Program-made: the position numbers and the translations under genes
Shown here: piece after piece, positions 41,010-51,313 of the stretch
Numbering within the stretch: position 1 is the first letter of the stretch
How the letters are laid out: each line of letters opens with the position of its first letter
From: Druceiella hillmani
Taxonomy: Eukaryota; Arthropoda; Insecta; Lepidoptera; Hepialidae
DNA length: 64,000 nt
Direction of reading: 5' to 3'
NCBI GenBank assembly: GCA_039881145.1
Contig: JAYKKI010000006.1
Span: forward strand, 7,820,501 to 7,884,500
The notes under the pieces: model-generated
Database searches by the model: none
Told to the model about the DNA's origin: nothing
Seen by the model: only the letters and a program-made list of their open reading frames with translations

Positions 41010-41480
41010 CCATTGCTTGTAATCCAATAATGCAAACGAACTACAAACACATTATTGAGAAAATCGCTAATATAATACACCAAAAACTATCATACAAATA
41101 AAAATGATTAACTCAAACTGCTATTCCGTACTATAATTATGTATCGCAATCTATTCTTGAAAATTTTACCCCCAAATTATATTATGATAGGCGATAGGGA
41201 TTAAAAATATTGTACAGTTTAGTAAACCAGGCTTAACCCTCAGCACTATTGTAAATAAAACGGCACAGAGAGTAGATATAGCTGCACCAAATTCTCATAA
41301 AGCCCAACATAATATATCTGAAAAATAGTCAAAGTGAACGGATCCCCAGTAGAAAATACCCAGAATATATTAAAATTTGTGAAAAATTATATTAATATCT
41401 ACAGTCATTGCTATGACAGGCATCGTCGTTAAACACTCCATGCCAAAAATCATTAGTAAATTTCTATTAATAAATGAAAA
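41010..41480 (+). pseudogene. R4-like restriction-like endonuclease remnant
   Basis: Scattered blocks IIEKIANIIHQKL, FSKPGLTLSTIVNKTA, RVDIAAPNSHKAQHNISEK and VIAMTGIVVKHSMPK follow the family order. The K/RPD catalytic motif reads KPG, another inactivating change. Several stops interrupt it. Confidence 0.65.
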
Positions 41481-41690
41481 GCAGTTAAGGCTCTCATGGT
41501 CATACACAACTGGGAGTACAAATTTATATACGCACGCGCACGTACTCAAACCCAAAACTTTATGCAGGCATACACAAAACAAATACACCCATACACTTAT
41601 ATAATAATATGATCTTACTTCATAATCATTATCGATTGGTGAAATATTATAGAGGTACCGTAATAATGGCAAGCTGGTTTTGGGGAAACT

Positions 41691-42148
41691 AAAATATATA
41701 ACAATAAAAATAATAATACTAAACAATATGCTGCGACGTCACGTTTGCGCACGGATGGGAAGGAGCTCGGAGCGACGGGAACGTACGTTGTGCGATTTAT
41801 TTTGTCGCATTTAAATTTTTTTTTCACTATGCGCTCAATATATTCCACCATCCATATATACACGTGGTTTGATATAACTTTCTTTAGAAAATCTCAAAAG
41901 CCCATTGACTTTTTTGCAAACACATCTAGAACCTTTTTTGTCAACTAAATTGCTTTTAAATATATTTAATGTTTAAGAAGCCTAACGAGAAAGTAAACGT
42001 TTGCCCGAAATACACTGGTAACTGGAAATATCGGTGCAAATAATAATTTGCGACGCCTCCTTTATAGACCTCAGTTTTTTTTCAGTTTACGTATGCTATA
42101 AACTTGCCCAAATTTGCAACATTATATTTAATTAATTTGTTTATTAAT
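41691..42148. other. Non-coding gap between LINE and SINE
   Basis: It begins with the A/TAA-rich border of the R4-like element. Frames at 41745-41948 and on the minus strand at 41370-41863 are without motifs and are not called. Confidence 0.5.
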
Positions 42149-42290
42149 GTGTTGGGGGTTATTTATAAAACATACGATTTCTGACGGTACGGCACGCCTC
42201 GAGAATCCGGATTTGTGTTCTGGTTGGCTGCAAGAGATTACTCTCGTAGTAATAAGTCCGCCATATGTATCAATTGTGAACATAAAACTA
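42149..42290 (+). mobile_element. tRNA-headed SINE, copy C (internally deleted)
   Basis: It starts GTGTTGGGGG like the head of the copy at 51539 and ends with GGTTGGCT, 16 bases, GTAGTAATAAGTCC, the shared tail. The B-box segment between is missing, so this copy cannot be transcribed by Pol III. Confidence 0.75.
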
Positions 42291-45200
42291 CATAAGGAAA
42301 TTAATAAACCCTATACTACACTAGTAATGGATTTAACAAATGTGCTACCCGTTTACCTAACATTTATCGTAGGTTTTTGAGACAAGAATAAATGTGCAAA
42401 TCATAAATTAAAACGTATTTCAAAAAAAATGTAACAGTGTTTTTTTTTAAATAATTGTAATTTTGGATTTGAGAAGATGAGACAGTAATACACTATGTTA
42501 AAAAAATACTTCAACATATGAAACAACTGAAAAAGGACATCAGGAAAAGTATGTAGTTAGAGTTAACATGTAATAAATTGGAAACAGATATGGTCGAAAG
42601 AAATTGATAAATTTTATTCCACCTCATCCACCCATCTGTGTGAAGATACTTAGATCAACATAAATAGATATAAATCCGAATTACGTCAAGTAATAATAAT
42701 TTCTTTGTTCAGCAATTGAATATTCCGGGTTCTTTTACAAGTTAATAAGCGTCAGAATAAATACATGTGCTCTAACTCATCAGAGCCCTGATCTCTTAAT
42801 CATATCTCCGTAATAAATATATCCCATCCTAGACCCTTCTTATGTTCCCGCTTGCTTATTAGATTGTTTGTTGTTTGCAATTATCACATTTATTAAATGA
42901 ATGTTTAATTTAATTTTTCTTTCATTGTGACCACAAACTATTATATTTAAATGCGTTGGTAAGGTGGTATACTGTGCGAAAAAACGTTCACTCTCGTAAA
43001 AACATTCACTCAATATACTTGACCCCGTTGATGTTAATTAATAAAATAAATTAATAAAATAAAGAAGTGTTACACTCTTCGTCGCTCGGGTCATGTATCA
43101 GTTTTGTTTAAAATAAAATATGTTTTCCTAATATACCTAACCATTTATTAATATACCTAAGATTCTCTAGATATTTATATAAATACAGCTTATGTTAATT
43201 TAAGCCAGTGGTGCAAATAAATTAACGTTACCAGTTATGGATCCATAAAACACAAGTAAAACACTATTTAATTAGATTTTGTCATTGTTAAATGAAGACT
43301 AATGATGACGATAGATCGTTAATAATTCATTATTGTTTTGACCGAGAAAAATATTTTCATAAACACTACCCAAATTGAAAAATCCAAAATGTTACAAAAT
43401 ATTACAAGTACTAGATACAACGTGTTTTTTTTCATCACCGTTACCTGCACATGGGAGAGATCTATTTTTTTATTACACGTGCTTTATTCTAATCTTGTAA
43501 ACTTCCTTCGCTCTATTTTTATATATATATATATATAAGGACATCCCGCCATACCCTAGAGAAACCATAAAAAAATTATTGCTCAACGGTTTCGTGTAAA
43601 ATGTTGCTTAATATAAAGCAATTATATATAAAATTTTGTTTAAAATCATATTATATTCATTAATTAAATTAAAATACAGACCAAACGACAGTTTGTAATA
43701 TACATACATAAGTCTAATATATAATCCGTAAAACTGCATGTTACGCATTAATTAGCAATATGTGCGATTAATTATATATTTAAAAATTACGTAATTACAT
43801 CATAACATTCCTCAAACGTAATTTTACCAAATAAACCGATGTCTACCCTTACTAGTATGAACGTATTAGACACGAATTAACGATGATTCAAGTAAGCAGG
43901 TATTCGATAATTATGACGAATAATCTTGTATTAATTGATTAATATCACAAATTTATAATAGTACTTTTATCAAATATTTCAATTCCTACCAAGTATATTT
44001 GCTTTGAAAGCTTTTTGTATACTTTTTGTGCTCGCACCATGTAAACTCATATATTACATTGCTTTGAAGTCATACTTTTCATATTAAAAACAATATAGAC
44101 TTGGAACGTAATATGGACTTATATCCGTTATAAAATTACTTCAATGTAATTAGTTTGGTATTTCATTTTTGACTTTTATGATTTTTAACCTTGATAAATT
44201 TAATTAATTGCAATAATATGTACCAAAAACATAAAGAGTTAAGATAAGTTTGTTTTAAATAGAGTTTGGATTTATTTATTCAAAGATATTGTGGCATTTC
44301 CATAATATCCCTAAACCCAAAATAACTTAACATATTAATTAACAATTGGAAACAACCCATTACTTATTCCTTTAAAAAATTGGAAAATATGGTTTTTGAA
44401 AGTTTTATTTGAAAAATTCGGGAAAATTTTCGGTTCCCCAACGCGCTATACACATTGTCTTTTTGACTGCTCGTCTTTTGAAATTAAAATAATAACGTAA
44501 TAACAGTATCTATAATAGTTTCAGATACGTAAAATCCTTCTGGGATAAACACACTGTTTAATAGTGAAAATCATGTCGGAATCCATCCAATAGAACTCAC
44601 GTTAAAAGAAAATAGACAGAAAGACAGACTGAGAGAGAGACATCGGTATGTATAAAGACATAACTTAGTTTTTTTTTAATTGTGGCTAATATAGTATGTT
44701 ATTTAACAATGTAGAATTTCAGGAATAAGGACCTAAAAAGGAACGATTCTACCAAACATGTACACAAAAGTATTTAAAAAACTATCTTACATATATTAAA
44801 TGGAGACGCAGATCTTACCAAAATGAGGAAAAATTTGTTGTAGGTCAGAGGATGAAAATTATAGAAAGGTAAATTAACATATTCTATAAAGAGAATGATT
44901 GCTATGAGGTTGTCTGGCTGCCTTGTAAACAAAATATAAAAATTTCGACAGCCATAAAGTACTGATCTTCGCTCTCATAAGTTCCGACTCTGTCAAAAAA
45001 TGCAAAAGTATCAAATCCCAAAAAAAATTTAGATATATACTGGTGCAACGTTCAGTATTCGGTTTTTCAAATTATGGGGCCCAGAGATAAAAAATAATAT
45101 TATGGGTCCTGATTTCTAAAAGCACAGAAGCTTATCTCCCTCATCGCAATATTTTTGTATTTATTCATAATTAAAGGTAGCGAATACCCTTTCTCTCATT

Positions 45201-47330
45201 AAGACATTTTATGCAACTTTCTAAAGAATATGGTCCTAATACGATACTAAACGTGGAAATTTGTTATAAAAATGTTTAAAATAGTTTTTCTTTTGTCTGA
45301 AAAAGATCGTTTCAGGTGCTTTAGAAATTTAATTGTAAATACCCAGATGGAGCAACCAAATAGTTTTTTGATTGTGAAATGAATTGATTGCTGGAATTAA
45401 TTTTAAAATAAGCAAGCATAGTATTTACAAGATCATAAACGGTTTTAATACAGAGCGTATCTCGTAAAAAGATGGATTATACAATTGGTTAAAACCTGAT
45501 TTATGATTAAATTAACATAGATTGCATTGGTAAATTTAATAGCGGTGATAATACAGACACTTCAGCAAGCCATCGACATAGTCTGCGTTGACCAGGAAAT
45601 AGGACCTATGTAGTTACCTATACCACAGAATGGACAAATAAGTAGCTGAATACCAACAAGCTGTGTCCTTGTAATGGAACATTTTAGTGAAAGATATTGA
45701 AATATTTTGTTACGTATGCCACTTTAACCAGATTTCACCGTTTCTTTATAGTCAATGTTTTCTACCAGTATCTAGAAATATTAGTAAAATTTAAATCAAT
45801 TTTGGCCCATGTCTCTACACTGTCCTGGTTTTTTTCAGGTTACCTATTTATTGCATGCGTTAAACAAAGCATTAAGCAAATGTGTTTTCTTTCAAGACAT
45901 TAACATTATTTTATTTATTCACAATCCGTTTATAGAGATCGAATGATTTAAACAAGGCAGTATTAGTTAAATATATAAAAACAAAATTAAACATTAAATG
46001 AACACACGGCACCCGATATTAAAATAAATCATATGCACAATTAGGCGTCTAACACGCTATAACCAGCGAGCAAATGAATGCAAATTTCAGTATGTTAGGG
46101 CAGAGCGGAGAGGAAAGGTGCGTGTTTTTTTTCATTTTTACTGCGTCTTCGATGTTTCTATTTATTTAAGCGCGCTTAAAAATATTTTAATATATGTTAA
46201 TAATTACACGTATAATGTTAATTTGAGTAGTATATTGATTAGAAGATAAGATAACTGATATTGGTAATTTGGCAATTAGAAATTTCATTTATATTTTAAA
46301 CCATAATCGAAAAAACAAATACATTGTAGTTTTTCAATTAGCCAGAATTATCAATTCTGACTTAAAATTCGGTACTAAGTTAAATTTTACAAAATAAATA
46401 AAATCATAATATAAATTTAATATGATTTCTGTCTATATTTTAAATAAATGCCAATGTTGTTATATTTAAAGATTAAATGTTAATTTAAAGAAAATAAATC
46501 GTGTATTTTATGAAAACACATAAAATACTATAATATGTTTACTAGTAGATAAATAATATGTTTACTAGTAAACTTGATTAAACAGAAAATTTTAAAAAAT
46601 GCAAAGTTTTACATTGTAAATTTTAAATTTTCAAAAAATGCAAAGTTATACTTTAAAAATTTTAAATTTTCATTTTTTGTAAATCAGATCAAGAGATTTT
46701 TTGTAAATCAAATCAGACGTACATTTTGAGACTTTTATTCACAGCCGATATATTAAAATCTAACGACCCTTTAGTGTCACGAAAAAATTAAAATAATAAA
46801 TTCGTATTTACTGTTTATAAATAAATACGCAGAATGACTTGGCCTAACCAGGAAATTGTTAAGGATCTATTATTATTTTTAAATGTAATTCAATCTATTA
46901 TTACTTACTATTTATTTATTATGAATGTGTTATTATTTTTACATTTAATATCAATGCACTTCTGATATTTATGGATTAATATTTCTATGCCTTTATCAAA
47001 AACCGAAGAATTTTTATCTTCAAAATGGCTAACGACGACTCCCTGTAACTCTATCTCACCAGAAATTTTTTCCCCGTAACGTCAACACTTTACATTTACT
47101 CAACAATGAAAGTCGTCTATATAGAACGCCTTAAAAATTATTCAAAAATCCTTCATCATTTCAGTAAATATTATTTAACCAAACCATTTCCCGTAAACAC
47201 TTCCTTTTTTAAAAAATTTATTTCACGTTCGGCCTTTTTCATTTATTTATTTATTTATTAACACACCTGTATCAACGTACATTTGTTATCACTGGGTTAT
47301 CACTGCAAGGACAATTACTATCTATCATTC
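42291..47330. other. Non-coding AT-rich stretch
   Basis: No gene is supported. At 44590-44660 AATAGACAGAAAGACAGACT resembles the CAGACAGA-bearing tail of a common arthropod repeat. Low-complexity duplications of ATGTTTACTAGTA and ATGCAAAGTT occur at 46531-46715. A short (AT)n lies at 43521-43537. Confidence 0.45.
46531..46715. repeat. Local AT-rich tandem duplications
   Basis: TATGTTTACTAGTA occurs twice about 27 bases apart. AAAAAATGCAAAGTT-ATTTTAAATTTTC then occurs twice with a period of about 44, and TTTTTTGTAAATCA twice after that. These look like replication-slippage products. Confidence 0.6.
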
Positions 47331-47396
47331 AATATCTAATAATCGAACCAATTTTGATAACCATATAATATCTAATAATCGAACCAATATTGATAA
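47331..47396. repeat. 36-base direct duplication
   Basis: AATATCTAATAATCGAACCA with the next ten bases occurs at 47331 and again at 47367, with one mismatch. Confidence 0.85.
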
Positions 47397-47939
47397 TTCG
47401 AAACGAAGGAATATTACTTAAACATTTGTGGCGTGTGTTTATACGGTCCGACGATACAAAAATATTTATTATTAGATTTATAAGTAAAAGATATTATGAA
47501 AATGCAGTTTTAAAATCGTGCCCATATAGGATGAGTATAAATCTTTACCTCGATAAATTCCGTTCTTGAATGAAATTTTTTTTAATAATGACCGTAATTT
47601 AGTAGAGAAACAATTGAAAGATTAGGAATACGAGTATTTATATTTAAACTACAAATCTCATTCCTTTATCGCAGAGGTAAGGTTGTGTCAAAATAAAAAA
47701 ATTTGAAGTGCTTTCGGTTTTATCTCTACATGAAATTAGTCTTATTTTTTCAATATTTTTTGCGCATGTACAAAATTTGCTAATAATAAATTAATTATTA
47801 TATTAAATAAATAATGACTACACATTTTATTATATAAACTGGTTTTTCAGTTACTTTCAATAATTGTATAGAGGTTTTTGAACATTTTTGCGATGCAAAT
47901 ACATGTCACGAGCTGGTCGACTTTTGTTCATAAACTGGT

Positions 47940-48480
47940 AGATCCTACTTATCTATGATAAATTTTCCTTTCATTTCGTCATATTTATTACTATTGTATT
48001 CAAATATTCACTATTCAAATATTCAAAAGTAGTCGTTTAACGTAATTCTAACATAAATTATTATTTCAAAGCTTAAAATTTCGTAAATGGATCCCTGTAC
48101 CGAAAACACTTTTATTGATAGATTAAAGCTACTGTGGAAAGTATAGTAGTAGTAGTAAAAAAACATCATTCCTGACCTACCCCAATATATTCAAAAGGTC
48201 TATTGCCCTAACCCTTAACAATAGAAAAGGTCAATAAGAAAAAAATTACCGCCGCTTTACCCGTAGGGGAAGTACCATACATTTTCTGTAAAACATTTTC
48301 TTTCTCGACTTTATAGGAGTATCAAATTTGTTAGACATGCATAATATCAGTTTTATATCACTAAAAATCTACGAGTAAAACGGTTGTGACATACATACAG
48401 ACAGACAGAAAGACGGGAATGTGAGACTCTCACGGTTGCTAGTTTGGCAACGGAACCGTGAACTGGTTTAAGGCGTCATA
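47940..48480. repeat. Probable dispersed repeat with CAGACAGA tail
   Basis: GTTGTGACATACATACAGAC, further CAGACAGA units and TTGGCAACGGAACCGTGAAC form a pattern I recall from many arthropod genomes (GTTGTGACAGACAGAC ... ACGGAACC). Only the end is recognisable; the left border is a guess. Confidence 0.4.
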
Positions 48481-49120
48481 TGATGTTGACGCCTTTTACA
48501 ACAAAATAGTTTTGAGAAACCAATGAACAAGTATTAGAAACATAATCATCTAAGAAATTAAAGAAATGAGAAAGGTGAATGGGATGGATATTTCTATTAA
48601 CTAAATCATTTGTTTAATATTATAATCATACAATTTATAACAATGGAATCACATATATATAATATTATATACTATATTATAATATTATATACTACTATAT
48701 TACATAATATAAATAGAAATATTTGTGTGATAATTTAATATTAAGAGTTTACAGTACCTATTAAAGAAGATCTTATTGTCTATGTTGAAGTTCGCATTTT
48801 TATTTGTTAATTTTGAAATTATTTAATTAACACGCAAACTACGCAGAGTAAATAACACCAATAATATTGACGGTTGGACCTTGAATATGTATGATTTATT
48901 ACATGTTTGTAATGAACTATTATCTTGTTTATTACACAAAAAATCCTTTAGCCTTTTTTTAAAATCTAGTGTGATATATTTCAAACTAGTTTTATTAATA
49001 TCTTTTATTTTTACTTTATATCTTTTTATTTTTAATATTTAGTATTTTTATTATTAAAATGAATATAATAATTTTAACATTTTATCTTAAAACTGACTCA
49101 GTATCAATCCATGAAGGGTA

Positions 49121-49126
49121 TTTATT
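49121..49126 (-). other. Candidate poly(A) signal of the receptor gene
   Basis: AATAAA on the minus strand, about 106 bases past the stop codon of the gustatory receptor. Position is plausible, but the hexamer is common in AT-rich DNA. Confidence 0.4.
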
Positions 49127-49231
49127 CATAATATTTGCATATATATTAGCTAAATTATTGAGAGTATTTTTAACGCCTATCTTTAAGTAACATTACGCAG
49201 ATGTTATTTAACATAATTTCTCGCCATAAAT

Positions 49232-49404
49232 TTAATTCAACGTAAAATTGTAAAACTGAGCGAGTACTATGGTGTACGTAGCAATAATAGCGAAAAAACT
49301 GAAAATGAAATTATAGTCCAGAACGAAAGCGCCGCAAACGGTAAATTGTACAGGGTTTGCCAGCAGTTGGTTTATTTTATTCAACAGCATTCTATCTTGT
49401 TCAT
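49232..49404 (-). CDS. Gustatory receptor exon 4 (TM7, TYxxxxxQF)
   Basis: The acceptor is ATTATTTCAG|ATGAAC; the stop TAA is at 49234-49232. It encodes residues 333-389: DEQDRMLLNKINQLLANPVQ, then TM7 with the family signature TYTIVLAQF. The first two bases complete Asp333 with the G from exon 3. This exon has no start codon in a long frame, so simple ORF finding misses it. Confidence 0.92.
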
Positions 49405-49559
49405 CTGAAATAATTTAAAAATGATTATGAACATTCAAGTTGACATAAAATAGTAAAACCATTAGAGTTGGCGAATCTTCTTGTTATCTTAAAAATTAAC
49501 CTGAAAAAGTTATGTAAACTGACGACATATGTATATAAAAAGACAGACATAATATATAT

Positions 49560-49602
<43 letters not shown>

Positions 49603-51243
49603 TATGTACGTATGTACATATTTTTGCATAACCTCCTGTTAATACGATAAAAAAGAAAAGACGGATATATGTAGAAAAATAAAACAATTATCGAAGCGAA
49701 TAAATTTTGAAAAAATTTTAAACAAAAAATTTTGGTAATATAGCCGAATGGCACGTCGCAACGTGCTATCAAAATATTTTAACGCGCTATTAGATATTTT
49801 ATATCAAAATAAAGAATTACGAGGCGATATGGGAGGTCGAAATGTAGAAAAAAATATTCAAAGAGATGTACTGAAAAAAAAATTATTTTATGTAGATTAC
49901 AGATATCTATAATTTAATTCTAATATTAAGGTACTTAACTTATTACTGATGCGTAAATTCCATAAGTATCAACAAAGTAATAGTATTTTAACATAATGAA
50001 AACCATCAAATGAGGCAAATAGCACTACACCTAGTATTGGGCGTTTCTTTTCCAGTTCTCACGAATATAACGTTAATATTTTATAGGCTTTTATTTACAG
50101 TGAAAACTGTGACCAAGATATCATGTCATATGACAAACATAAATTGATTAAATAAACAGAAAGACAATATAAATTATTCTTGGCTCTTTGCCTGATCCCT
50201 AATTCAGAATTCTCGCCCTCATCTTTAGATAGTGTTCGAGTAATATCGCTGGGAAAATGGACTGAAATTCTGCAATGACATAAATTCGTTAGTGAATATA
50301 CTTTGCTGACATATTTTTGAGACAGTAATCATCACCAGTTGTGTCAATAATAACGGAGCATTTCTTCAAGATCAACATCTAATTTTGCCAAAGATTATTA
50401 ATTTTATTGTAATTAAACCTGTGTGCTGGTTATTGAAATTAGCAGACTGTTTGACAGATAAATGTTAACGCATGGAAAACTTATAGTTTTAACACTCGAG
50501 ATATTTACCACAGCAAATATTTTATCATATTATACACACATACATAAAGAAACTAGTGCGCTATTGGAGAGTATATGACTTAATGAATAAATTTATTTAA
50601 AACGTTTTGTCTGGGATAGGAAAAGTAGTCACTTTGATAAAAGTTAGTCTTGAAATATTATAACAGGAAATATATAACTATGGTTGCTTGATTGTAGTAA
50701 AATCCAAGATATGAAATATTTACCAAAATAACTTATCGCCGTAAGTTTGTTTGTAGTCCTTATGGCTATAATTCTATCAGTTTCAATACCACCAGCGAAG
50801 ACGCATATGACACAGAGGATCGTCACGTAGAAACACCACAATAAAATGAAATTTATGAATCTAAGGTTCATTTCAACCTGCAAAAATTTATGGCGTTGTT
50901 ATACTTCTTCTTAAAAGCTTGATTTAGTTCATTTTATAAGAATATCAATAACTTTTTATGGTATATTCTGATGTTGTTGTTGTTCGAGGTTTTCAAAATT
51001 TATTATGGCACAAATATTTGGTTACACATTTGTGACAGTTTTTTTGATTGAATAATTTGTTTCAGATTTAAATATGTTTCTCTTCCATTAAAGTATGATA
51101 AATAAATTTTCAAAATACCTTTCGAGGGGGTTAGGATTTTCAACTTCGTTGTTAATTGTTTGTAAATTCCAAAACTACATGGTATCAATGCTGGATGGCG
51201 TTAATTTCGTGAAAACTATATACTGAATTCCGTATAAATATTT

Positions 51244-51313
<70 letters not shown>

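Larger units (their letters stand above)
38261..41690 (+). mobile_element. R4/Dong-like non-LTR retrotransposon, degenerate
   Basis: Remnants of one long polyprotein run in order on the plus strand: an N-terminal segment (TRQRIADQGRLIINNKY), GLIQIRGTFQGNALCP (RT motif 4), QLNNLDSSNIKR, HLLYVTDIKLG (altered YxDD box), NGSDLNTLVNINEIFSND, a thumb segment (NRMS-, CLNWTKAKVKSIQHTINTTL, QLTLRRNVGERGIL), and a C-terminal block with IIEKIANIIHQKL, SKPGLTLS and RVDIAAPNSH, matching the restriction-like endonuclease of R2/R4 elements. Stops and frameshifts are frequent, and RT motifs 1-3 seem deleted near 39950. The 5' edge abuts (TAA/TAAA)n at 38240-38260 and the 3' edge runs into A/TAA-rich sequence from 41691. 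Dong of Bombyx inserts in TAA repeats. Clade is from memory of conserved blocks; other RLE clades are possible. Confidence 0.8.

Noticed and set aside
38560..41600. Endogenous DNA-virus insertion
   Set aside because: The A-rich coding look first suggested a virus, but ordered RT, thumb and restriction-like endonuclease blocks identify an R4-type LINE.
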